Shown: piece after piece, positions 1 through 7,538 of the stretch | Position numbering within the stretch: position 1 is the stretch's first letter | Layout: each line of letters begins with the position of its first letter | Source of the DNA: Oscillospiraceae bacterium | Lineage (GTDB): Bacteria > Bacillota > Clostridia > Oscillospirales > Ruminococcaceae | Assembly: GCA_021199795.1 (NCBI GenBank) | Contig: JAJQHJ010000003.1 | Coordinates: forward strand, 124,001 to 188,000 | Length of the DNA stretch: 64,000 nt | Reading direction: 5' to 3' | Program-made: the position numbers and the translations under genes | The notes under the pieces: generated by a model | The model's database searches: none | The model's input: the letters and a program-made list of their open reading frames with translations, nothing else | What the model was told of the DNA's origin: nothing

Positions 1-443
1 GACTCAAGGGCTTGAAAGGCAAGGCTCTTAAAGAAGAGACCGAAAGAGTTCTTGAGATTACGAATTTATCGCATGTCAGAAACAAAGCTGTAGGCGGCTT
101 TTCCGGAGGAATGAGACAGAGGGTTCTGCTCGCCCAGGCAGTCTTAGGCGACCCGAAAATACTTATCTTAGACGAGCCGACAGCAGGTTTAGACCCGAAA
201 GAGCGAATCAGGATCCGAAATTTCATAAGCGAGCTTGCCCGTGACAGGATAGTTCTTCTCTGCACCCATATAGTCTCTGATATAGAGTCTGTCGCAGATA
301 AAGTTCTGCTCATGAAAAAGGGCAAGCTCTTAATGTGTGACAGTCCAGCAGGACTTATTGAATCTTTGCCCGATGACTATGTCCCTGTCAACCACTATCC
401 GAGCCTTGAGGACGTCTATCTTTACTACTTAGGTGGTGAATGA
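1..443 (+). CDS. ABC transporter ATP-binding protein (C-terminal part, cut by window edge)
   Basis: The reading frame is open from the first bases, so the start and the Walker A motif lie upstream of the window. The visible part holds an ABC signature of the form FSGGM, Walker B ILILDEP with its catalytic Glu, the D-loop GLDPKER and the H-switch CTHIVSD. It is a close paralogue of the complete ATPase at 3698-4426 and aligns with it almost without gaps. It should energise the permease that starts at 445; the stop codon lies one base before that start. The transported substrate is unknown. The short, partly hydrophobic partner suggests an ABC-2-like exporter or a bacitracin/antimicrobial-resistance type system, but nothing here proves it. 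Confidence 0.9.
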   Translation, partial: LKGLKGKALKEETERVLEITNLSHVRNKAVGGFSGGMRQRVLLAQAVLGDPKILILDEPTAGLDPKERIRIRNFISELARDRIVLLCTHIVSDIESVADKVLLMKKGKLLMCDSPAGLIESLPDDYVPVNHYPSLEDVYLYYLGGE

Positions 444-444
444 T

Positions 445-2481
445 ATGGGCGAGATAAAAAGAGTGCTTCTCTCGAGGAGCCGGATTGCAATTATTCTCGT
501 CATGCTTTTTGCCATGCTCTGCATTTTTATGTATGATTTTTTGGGAGGAATCCGCTCAGGCATAATCTCAGACAACATAGAAGCCAATGAATATATTCAG
601 AATATCATGGAGAACTGCGAGGGCAAAAGCCTTGAAGAAATAGATGAATACTTAGATGAAGAGAAAATGAGCCTTTTATATAGCACGGTTGACAGTCAGC
701 TTAGATCTATTTTGCAGACAAGGCTTTATTTTCTCGCAGATGAGGTTGAATATCAGCTCGGCTACTATGATTACTTGGAAAACGTCCAGGCACAGGCGGA
801 GCTTCTCAGCAAGACAAGCATATTTTCCTCAGCCAACACATTTTCTGGCAGAAATATTACAAAGACGGCTGATGATTTCAGCAACCTCGACGGCGTAGCT
901 CTCGAATTCGGCGACAGCTACGGCATAACAAAATGGCTTGGGTTCACTCTTGCCGATTACTTCTTCCTTGCAGCACTGGTGGTTATAGTCATCGGCTTTT
1001 TGGAAGAGAGAAAAGTCGGACTCTGGTCAGTCATCCGTACAACGAAACACGGCAGAAGCAGGCTCTGTATGCAAAGAATCGCTACTTTAGGGATAGCAAG
1101 CGTAGACCTGACCTTGCTTTTCTATCTGCTGCCACTTTGCCTGAGCCTCGGCTTCACAAACAGCTTCGGAACGCTTGGGAGGTCTCTCCAGTCTCTTGAA
1201 TACTTTTCACGCTGTACACTAAATCTGACGATTGCGCAGTGGCTGGGGCAGTATCTCCTCATGAAAGTGCTCTGCGGAGTGCTTTTAGGGCTGTTCATCT
1301 GGGCAGTAATGTCCACCGTGGCGAACGTACAGTTCTCTTTAGGGGTTATAGGAGCAGTTCTCGCAGTCGAATATCTTCTCAACACACTTCTTCCGGTTCA
1401 GAGCTTTGCAAACGTTCTGAAGTACCTGAACATCTTTTCATACGTCAACCTCACTGCGCTCTACAGCAATTATCTGAATGTCAATATTCTCGGCTATCCA
1501 GTCGGAATCAGAGCGATGATGTTCGTAGTCCTGCCGGTGGCGTTGGTGCTGTTTGCTATTCTTTGTTTAAAGTCTTCAACACGTTATCCCGACGGGCAGA
1601 GAGATATTCTGTCGGCTATCTGGCTGAAGCTCAATTTTATTCTCGACAAGCTGAGAGTTCACTTGGGAGCATTCGGCTGGGAGCTCTATAAGGTGCTCAT
1701 ATACTCTTTCGGAGTGGTTGTGATTATCGCCGCATTTCTTGTCGGAGGAGCACTTGCCTACGACGTCGCCATCTATGAGAGTGACCAGTGGTACCAGCTG
1801 TATCTTTCCGACATCGAGGGAGAGATAACCGAGGAAACAGAAGAATACTTTGAAATAGCAAGAGCCAATGCTGAAAGCTCCAGCTACTCCGGCGATCTTA
1901 CAATTGCACTTTACCGCCTTGAGCTTGAGATAAGCGAGGCTACAGCCCGTGCAGAAGAGGGCGGCTATACTCCCTATATCCTAGATTCAAAGCCATTCCG
2001 CTCAGTTTACGGCACTGAGGCTAAGGACACTCGGAGGCTGAACATGGCAGTTGCGATGCTGTTCGTCTGCCTCGGCTGCGCAGGAATTATGGTTTATGAG
2101 AAGAAATCGGGAGTGGTTCCGCTTCTTAAGAGCCTCAAGCACGGAAGAGGCTATCTTCTCGGCATGAAAATCCTCACTTGCCTCTTGATGGCAGCAGCGG
2201 TCTGGGCTTGCGTTTATATGCAGGAGCTTAAATATTTCCTGACGGAATACTCCACTCCGCTTCTGGCACCGGTTCAGAATTTAGAGATTCTTGCCGACTT
2301 TCCACTGCAAATATCCATAGGAGGGTTGTTAGCACTTATATACGCATTGCGCCTGTTGTTCCTGATGGGAGTTTCACTGATCGTTCTTCTGATAAGCAGC
2401 CGCTCAAAAACGATGGTCGGGGCATATGTAGCATCGATTGGAATCCTGGCGTTTGTCGTAGCGACACTAACATCCTTTTAA
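445..2481 (+). CDS. ABC-2-like transporter permease
   Basis: A 678-residue integral membrane protein. It has an N-terminal membrane helix (about residues 14-33), a polar extracytoplasmic stretch to about 160, a cluster of helices (about 165-375), another helix near 420-445, a second soluble stretch, and a final helical bundle from about 545 to the end. This two-half layout is typical of large ABC-2-like permeases coded next to their ATPase. I chose ATG 445 over GTG 433 because AGGTGG at 431-436 is correctly spaced for 445. It is similar in layout and C-terminal sequence to the permease at 4426-6321, so the two ATPase/permease sets look like a tandem duplication. The substrate is unknown. Confidence 0.85.
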   Translation: MGEIKRVLLSRSRIAIILVMLFAMLCIFMYDFLGGIRSGIISDNIEANEYIQNIMENCEGKSLEEIDEYLDEEKMSLLYSTVDSQLRSILQTRLYFLADEVEYQLGYYDYLENVQAQAELLSKTSIFSSANTFSGRNITKTADDFSNLDGVALEFGDSYGITKWLGFTLADYFFLAALVVIVIGFLEERKVGLWSVIRTTKHGRSRLCMQRIATLGIASVDLTLLFYLLPLCLSLGFTNSFGTLGRSLQSLEYFSRCTLNLTIAQWLGQYLLMKVLCGVLLGLFIWAVMSTVANVQFSLGVIGAVLAVEYLLNTLLPVQSFANVLKYLNIFSYVNLTALYSNYLNVNILGYPVGIRAMMFVVLPVALVLFAILCLKSSTRYPDGQRDILSAIWLKLNFILDKLRVHLGAFGWELYKVLIYSFGVVVIIAAFLVGGALAYDVAIYESDQWYQLYLSDIEGEITEETEEYFEIARANAESSSYSGDLTIALYRLELEISEATARAEEGGYTPYILDSKPFRSVYGTEAKDTRRLNMAVAMLFVCLGCAGIMVYEKKSGVVPLLKSLKHGRGYLLGMKILTCLLMAAAVWACVYMQELKYFLTEYSTPLLAPVQNLEILADFPLQISIGGLLALIYALRLLFLMGVSLIVLLISSRSKTMVGAYVASIGILAFVVATLTSF

Positions 2482-2533
2482 TCCAGGTTCGCATAAAAAT
2501 CATCACAATTCTGCACCCAAATTTCCGCCAGAA

Positions 2534-2558
2534 GTGTCTGTTAATATAGAACAGACAC
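2534..2558. repeat. Perfect 9-bp inverted repeat in operon gap
   Basis: GTGTCTGTT (2534-2542) and AACAGACAC (2550-2558) are perfectly complementary around a 7-base AT-rich loop. They lie between the first permease and the lipoprotein gene, just upstream of the ribosome binding site GGAGGG. There is no T-run after it, so it is not an obvious terminator. It could be an operator or an mRNA processing or stabilising hairpin. Confidence 0.55.
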
Positions 2559-2582
2559 CGAAAGAATGGAGGGCAAATAATT

Positions 2583-3701
2583 GTGATTAAAATTTTAGCG
2601 GTATTATTGGCGGTGCTGATGTTTACCTCCTGCGGGAGCAGGATTACAACGGAGACTCTTGATGGATATGAGGAGTCGTCGGCGGTTTATGTTTTCTCGA
2701 ATCTGTATAACAACGGCGAGTTTTACGAGGACGGTGAGAAGCTTGCTTATATTGACTTTACAACCATGGCATACACCTATATCTGCTCGAAGCCGAATTG
2801 CATTCATAATGACCCGGACGAATGCACCGCCTATGGCATTGTCAACCATCCCGTAGCGGTGAACGGTGGACTTTACTATTTCGTGCAGGAGACCATTACA
2901 AACAGCGACGGCTTGCCGCAGAATAATCTTGTCGCCTATTCAGCTTCCATAGACGGCTCCAACCGCAGAAAAGTCACAACTGCCGAGAATATCGAGCTTT
3001 ACCATTCGGAAAAGGCACTTCTGGTCGGAACCAGCCTCTATTTTGTCGGCACGGAATCGGAGTTTGATGCTGTCAACTTCATCACCACCGGAAACGAGAC
3101 TTTCTGGCTCTATCGGTTTGACTATTCCACCGAGAGCTTCTATTGCTTGGGAGAGCTCGGCTCCGGCTATGACGGCGGGGCGACAATCTACGGCGAATAT
3201 AACGGCAAAATCTACCTGACTGAAAACACACTTGATGAGCCTTGGGATGAGAAATGGGAAGACTTTGACTATATGATGGAGCACTGGGACGAGTTCACGG
3301 CTCTTTATGAGAATCACTACAATTGCTACGACATCACCTCGGAAAGCTTTGCAGACTGGGATATGCCCGGCTCCGATGACAGCTATGACAACTTCGTTGT
3401 TGACATCGACTATTTCATCGCAATATCCGGCACCACCGTGACCGTTTTCGACTCCAAGGGCAACGAGAGCATTTACGAAAACTTCACCCCTCTTGAAATG
3501 TCAAGCTATAGCGTGGTGAACGACATGCTTTTCTCCGGCGGCACTGATCGTGAGTGCATCAACCTCAAGACTGGCAGGAGATACAATGTAAGCAACTATG
3601 ACGGTTGGGTCGTTTGGTACCTTGACGGAAGCTATATCATCAGGCAGGATGATGGATATATCAAGATTACGGAAAGCGAACTTATAGGGGGCGAAATATG
3701 A
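2583..3701 (+). CDS. Lipoprotein of unknown function (beta-propeller-like)
   Basis: A 372-residue exported lipoprotein. A hydrophobic signal peptide ends in the lipobox FTSC, with lipidated Cys17. The body carries repeated short aromatic/Gly segments such as NGGLYYFVQ and GGTDRECINLKTG, spaced as in beta-propeller proteins, and a Cys motif (CSKPNCIHNDPDEC). It starts at GTG 2583 after GGAGGG and overlaps the next ATPase gene by four bases, so it is translationally coupled to the ABC transporter. It may act as an extracytoplasmic sensor or accessory lipoprotein for the two ABC systems. A second lipoprotein with the same general look is at 16385-17389. The assignment to a named family is by impression only. 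Confidence 0.75.
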   Translation: MIKILAVLLAVLMFTSCGSRITTETLDGYEESSAVYVFSNLYNNGEFYEDGEKLAYIDFTTMAYTYICSKPNCIHNDPDECTAYGIVNHPVAVNGGLYYFVQETITNSDGLPQNNLVAYSASIDGSNRRKVTTAENIELYHSEKALLVGTSLYFVGTESEFDAVNFITTGNETFWLYRFDYSTESFYCLGELGSGYDGGATIYGEYNGKIYLTENTLDEPWDEKWEDFDYMMEHWDEFTALYENHYNCYDITSESFADWDMPGSDDSYDNFVVDIDYFIAISGTTVTVFDSKGNESIYENFTPLEMSSYSVVNDMLFSGGTDRECINLKTGRRYNVSNYDGWVVWYLDGSYIIRQDDGYIKITESELIGGEI

Positions 3702-4426
3702 ACACCCTGAAAATTTCAACCCTCAATAAGCACTACGGCACAAAGCACGCTTTGAAAGGCTTCTCATTCGACTTCTCTGATGGCATCTATGGTCTTCTGG
3801 GACCGAACGGTGCGGGAAAGTCAACTCTTATGAACATCCTGACTCAGAATCTTGACCCCGACAAAGGCTCGGAAATTCTCTGGAACGGCGAAAATGTTTG
3901 TAATCTCGGCTCGAAATATCGCTCCGAAATCGGCTTCATGCCGCAACAGCAGGAGCTGTACCCGTCGTTCACCCTGAAACGCTTCATGGGTTACATAGCG
4001 GCACTCAAGGGAATCGAAAAGTCTGAGATTGACGGCGAAATCACAAGGGTTTTAGAGCTTGTCGAGCTTTCGGATGTCGCCAACAAGAAAATAGGAGGCT
4101 TTTCCGGCGGAATGAAACAGCGTGCGCTGATTGCCCAGTCGCTTCTCGGAAGCCCGCATCTTCTCATCTTGGATGAGCCGACAGCCGGTCTTGACCCAAA
4201 GCAGAGGGTTCTGACTAGAAACCTTATCTCATCACTCTCGAAAGACATGATTGTCATCATTTCGACCCACATAGTTTCAGACATTGAGACCATCGCCGAC
4301 TACATTCTGCTCCTGAAATCCGGCGAACTCATCGACAGCGGAACGGTGGACGAGCTGACGGCACAGGTCACAGACGGCGAGAAAACCCTTGAAGGGCTGT
4401 ATATGCAGTTGTACGGTGATATGTGA
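3698..4426 (+). CDS. ABC transporter ATP-binding protein
   Basis: A complete 242-residue nucleotide-binding subunit. Walker A GPNGAGKST sits near residue 37, a Q-loop follows (FMPQQQE), the ABC signature is FSGGM, Walker B is LLILDEP, the D-loop is GLDP and the H-switch is STHIVSD. It hydrolyses ATP to drive the adjacent permease. The start ATG overlaps the lipoprotein stop (ATGA), and its own TGA overlaps the following ATG, a tightly coupled operon. It is very close to the partial ATPase at the left edge. The signature with Met in place of Gln occurs in both copies and looks like a trait of this subfamily. Confidence 0.92.
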   Translation: MNTLKISTLNKHYGTKHALKGFSFDFSDGIYGLLGPNGAGKSTLMNILTQNLDPDKGSEILWNGENVCNLGSKYRSEIGFMPQQQELYPSFTLKRFMGYIAALKGIEKSEIDGEITRVLELVELSDVANKKIGGFSGGMKQRALIAQSLLGSPHLLILDEPTAGLDPKQRVLTRNLISSLSKDMIVIISTHIVSDIETIADYILLLKSGELIDSGTVDELTAQVTDGEKTLEGLYMQLYGDM

Positions 4427-6321
4427 TGAGAATATTTCAAAACGAACTTTACAAGCTCTTTCACAACAAGGCTTTCCTCTTAGTGACTGTGGCGGCAATC
4501 ATGCTGAACGTGTATATCGCCTCGACAAAAAGCTTTGGCAACTTCTCGGATGCTGAGTATAAAGCCTACTTGGAAGACGTAAGCGGCATGACTGCCGAGG
4601 AAGCTCTCGAATATGACGAAGAACTCTACGAGACCGTCCGGCAGACTGGCGAGCCGGTATATTGCGAATACTACTGGCAGGATATGTCCATCCTGAGCGG
4701 CGAGATTTCGAGGCTTGAGGAAATACTCGGCTATCAGGACTACCTCGCTGAAATCAACACTACTGCCGAGACGATGACATCGGTCTCAATCTTTGCAGGC
4801 ACTGACAGCTTTTCTTATCGGAATATCGTAAAAACTCCATCGGCATATGAAGCCGTGCAAGACGTCACACCGACCTATGCGCCATCTGACGGCGTTCTTC
4901 TGGCGACCGACAACGTGGCTACCGACATACTCGTGATGTTCTCGCTTCTTGCCTGCGTTACAGCCGTCTTCTACAAAGACAGAGAATCAGGCGTCGTGGC
5001 TCTCATAAAGCCTCTGAAATACGGCAGAGCAAGGCTTGCTCTCGCAAAGTCGGCGGTTATCTTCGCAGTATGCTTTGTAACCTTCGGCGTCATGTTTCTG
5101 AGCGACCTGGTTGTAGGTGCATATCGTTGCGGACTGGGAGATCTGAGCCGTGCGGTGCAGTCCCTCGAAGGCTACTTGGGCTGTAATCTCGCCATAACCG
5201 TCGGAGACTTGCTGATTTACAGCTTCATAATAAAGCTTCTTGCCCTGACCCTCTGCGCCCTGATAGTCTCCGCTCTGTTCATAAGGCTTTCAAACATCAT
5301 GGCATACCTCGTGACGATTGCGATTGCCGCAGTCGAGACGGCTCTCTATGCCCTCATTTCCGGCAACTCGATTTTCTCCCCGCTGAAATATATAAACTTG
5401 GTCGCACTCACTCAGCCGAGAAACTTCTTCAAAACCTACACAAACATCAACTTCTTCGGCTATCCCGTGAACCTGTTTGCCTGCACTGTTGCTTGCATTG
5501 CAATTGGACTTGTAGTTGCAATAGTCGTAGTTTGCCATCTTTATTCCTCAATCAGCATTTCGGAGATTAAGAGAAGCTCCGTCTCGGCATTCTCAAAGCG
5601 AGTCCCCAAAAGCCTTTTCAGCTATACTGCCTATAAGGCTCTCGTCATGCACAAGGGCGCAGTGATAGTGGCGGCAGTCCTCGCAATTCAGCTCTATACG
5701 GCGTTCAACTACTCCAAAACTTATAATCCTGATGACAACTACTATCTCTACTACTGCACCCAAATTTCCGAGATGACCGATGAGGAAGCAACGGAGTTTA
5801 TAGCCACTGAACCCGCAAATTTCGATTCCGATTATGCCGAAAGAGGCTTCGAGAAGGCGAAAAGTCAGTATGAGTATCTCGTCTCTATAGGGAAGGGAAC
5901 CGACGACATGTTCTACCAGACCGGCTATAGGCTCATTTTCGGACTTGATACCCTCCGGCAGGACTACATTCTCGGGCTGATTGCCATTGTCGCACTCTGC
6001 CTGATGCTTTCTCCGATTGTAGCCTATGACAACCGCTGTCGGATTGGCTATGTTTTCTACACGACAAAAGCCGGCAGAAGAACTTACTACCGGCATAACC
6101 GAATTATGGCAATAATCCTCGCCGTCATCGTGAGCCTCGGAGTGAATATCCCATACTTTGCCCAGATTCTTTCGGCATACGGCTTGGGCGGCATCACGTC
6201 AGGTGTAAACTGCATAAGCGACATGTTCGCCCTCGGAGAACTCCCCATCTGTGGCTACCTTGTGATACTCCTTACTTACAGAACGGCAGTGCTGATTCTA
6301 TTCTCACTTCTCCTACTCTGA
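4426..6321 (+). CDS. ABC-2-like transporter permease, C-terminus removed by in-frame TGA
   Basis: A 631-residue membrane protein with the same arrangement as the permease at 445: N-terminal helix, soluble part with repeated acidic DEE/AEEAL segments, central helix cluster, second soluble part (about 440-500) and terminal helices. I chose ATG 4426, where TGATG couples it to the ATPase stop. The TGA at 6319-6321 falls inside what would be the last membrane segments: the same frame continues with ISSK..., matching ISSRSKT near the end of the paralogue, and runs on to 6486. The gene is therefore a shortened version or relies on readthrough. The substrate is unknown. Confidence 0.8.
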   Translation: MRIFQNELYKLFHNKAFLLVTVAAIMLNVYIASTKSFGNFSDAEYKAYLEDVSGMTAEEALEYDEELYETVRQTGEPVYCEYYWQDMSILSGEISRLEEILGYQDYLAEINTTAETMTSVSIFAGTDSFSYRNIVKTPSAYEAVQDVTPTYAPSDGVLLATDNVATDILVMFSLLACVTAVFYKDRESGVVALIKPLKYGRARLALAKSAVIFAVCFVTFGVMFLSDLVVGAYRCGLGDLSRAVQSLEGYLGCNLAITVGDLLIYSFIIKLLALTLCALIVSALFIRLSNIMAYLVTIAIAAVETALYALISGNSIFSPLKYINLVALTQPRNFFKTYTNINFFGYPVNLFACTVACIAIGLVVAIVVVCHLYSSISISEIKRSSVSAFSKRVPKSLFSYTAYKALVMHKGAVIVAAVLAIQLYTAFNYSKTYNPDDNYYLYYCTQISEMTDEEATEFIATEPANFDSDYAERGFEKAKSQYEYLVSIGKGTDDMFYQTGYRLIFGLDTLRQDYILGLIAIVALCLMLSPIVAYDNRCRIGYVFYTTKAGRRTYYRHNRIMAIILAVIVSLGVNIPYFAQILSAYGLGGITSGVNCISDMFALGELPICGYLVILLTYRTAVLILFSLLLL

Positions 6322-6486
6322 ATTTCGTCAAAGTGCCAGAGTCCTACAACGGCAATGGTCGTCACCCTCGCCCTTTTCTGCCTGCCGATAGTAATCTATC
6401 TTGCAGGTGCTGATGCGGCACAGTATCTTTGTCTGCCGATAAGCGGGAACAGGGAGACCATGTGGCTTGCGGAACTCCTCAACTGA
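6322..6486 (+). pseudogene. Orphaned C-terminal segment of the preceding permease
   Basis: After the TGA at 6319-6321 the same frame stays open for 54 codons, to a TGA at 6484-6486. It codes for ISSKCQSPTTAM, a clear membrane helix (VVTLALFCLPIVIYLAG) and a polar tail ending in WLAELLN. The beginning matches the end of the paralogous permease at 445-2481. It has no ribosome binding site or separate start that I can support, so it is best read as the severed end of the upstream gene. Sequencing error, nonsense mutation or stop readthrough would all give this pattern. Confidence 0.65.
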
Positions 6487-6514
6487 AAGTTGAATCTTTG
6501 CAAAATTACCTCCG

Positions 6515-6543
6515 TTGAACTCAACTGCCTTTTGTGATATAAT
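6515..6543 (+). promoter_or_regulatory. Sigma-A-type promoter of the XRE regulator gene
   Basis: TTGAAC (6515-6520) and TATAAT (6538-6543) are separated by 17 bp. Transcription would start near 6550, about 30 bases before the chosen ATG. Confidence 0.75.
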
Positions 6544-6578
6544 ACAACCATCACGTGAAAAGAAAGGCGGAAGCGTAC

Positions 6579-7454
6579 ATGTACACAATAGGCGAAAGAA
6601 TTTCGGAACTCCGTAAGAACAGGGGACTCACTCAGGAACAGCTCGGCGACGCTGTCGGCGTTTCGGCACAGGCTGTGAGCAAGTGGGAGAACGGCGGCAC
6701 GCCCGACGTCATGCTCCTGCCGATTCTGGCAGACAAGCTCGGAGTAACAATAGATGAGCTATTCGGCAGGAGTGCACACGACTCAAAGCCTATGTCGGAC
6801 ACGGTAAGGAACTATCTTCTGAGCATTCCCGCCGACAAACGTCTATATGAACTGTTCGCCCTTTCTCCGGCAATGGTTTCTGGGCTTGAGCCGATGGCAA
6901 GTCTCATAAACGATGCCGACAAAACCGTTTTCCAGATCCGTCCGTCTGCATACGCTCATGTGCGGCTCGGAGACGAAATCTCCTGGCTCCGCACAATAGT
7001 TTCTGACGACAACGGTCTCATGCTGTCCGTCTTTGCGGAGGATTGCCCGATGACTATTATTCTTCCGGAACCGGAGTGTGGCTACAAGTCAAATCTTGCT
7101 TCGGAAGAGGAATACGCCAGGCTCTTTGCGGCTCTTGGTAAAAAGAACGCCATGAAAGTGGTTCTCTGGCTCGCCTCTGGCAACTCAGCCAATGACACCT
7201 ATATCCACGCTTCGGCTGTCTCTCAGGGAGTAGGAATCCCCCATGATGAAGCCGAGGAGATTCTTTCAGACCTGGAATCCGCCGGTCTACTAGGTGCAAT
7301 GAGCCTTGAATATGAGTCGAAGACTATCCGGGCGTATTCCCTGAACGATGACTGCGGACTGGTGCCGTTTCTTTACCTTGCCCGCTGGATTTTACTCAGA
7401 AACAGCGACATGTTCTGCGCCGCCTACAACCGCAAAAAGCCTTATCTGAAATAA
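6579..7454 (+). CDS. XRE-family transcriptional regulator
   Basis: A 291-residue cytoplasmic regulator. Residues about 4-60 form a Cro/CI-type helix-turn-helix (RGLTQEQLGDAVGVSAQAVS, then KWENG and a short helix ending DELFG). The rest is an uncharacterised alpha/beta region that may sense a ligand; it includes a second possible winged-helix-like stretch near residue 215-250. ATG 6579 was chosen because GGCGG lies eight bases upstream and the promoter at 6515-6543 leaves too short a leader for the GTG at 6555. The gene has its own promoter and sits between two transporter units, so it probably controls one or both of them. Confidence 0.85.
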   Translation: MYTIGERISELRKNRGLTQEQLGDAVGVSAQAVSKWENGGTPDVMLLPILADKLGVTIDELFGRSAHDSKPMSDTVRNYLLSIPADKRLYELFALSPAMVSGLEPMASLINDADKTVFQIRPSAYAHVRLGDEISWLRTIVSDDNGLMLSVFAEDCPMTIILPEPECGYKSNLASEEEYARLFAALGKKNAMKVVLWLASGNSANDTYIHASAVSQGVGIPHDEAEEILSDLESAGLLGAMSLEYESKTIRAYSLNDDCGLVPFLYLARWILLRNSDMFCAAYNRKKPYLK

Positions 7455-7467
7455 TTTAAAACACCTA

Positions 7468-7496
7468 TTGACATCGAAACAGAGATAGTATATAAT
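7468..7496 (+). promoter_or_regulatory. Consensus sigma-A promoter of the ABC exporter
   Basis: TTGACA (7468-7473) and TATAAT (7491-7496) with a 17-bp spacer, a perfect match to both hexamers. The predicted start, near 7503, falls inside the palindrome at 7500-7517. Confidence 0.85.
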
Positions 7497-7499
7497 CAT

Positions 7500-7517
7500 A
7501 GTTAGCACAAGCTAACT
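7500..7517. promoter_or_regulatory. Palindromic operator-like element over the transcription start
   Basis: AGTTAGC and GCTAACT are perfect inverted repeats around ACAA. The element begins three bases after the -10 box of a perfect promoter, where a bound repressor would block initiation. It fits a dimeric repressor such as a TetR- or MarR-type protein, or the neighbouring XRE protein. As RNA it would also make a 5'-terminal hairpin. Confidence 0.6.
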
Positions 7518-7538
7518 AAAATCTCGGGAGGAATTATC

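Noticed and set aside
6301-6486. TGA as a selenocysteine codon in the ABC permease
   Set aside because: No family precedent, no recognisable SECIS hairpin after it, and no selenocysteine genes seen; nonsense mutation, readthrough or error are simpler.
6328-6588. Minus-strand frame opposite the severed permease end
   Set aside because: The plus strand has the membrane-helix sequence and family similarity; the minus frame has neither a ribosome binding site nor recognisable content.
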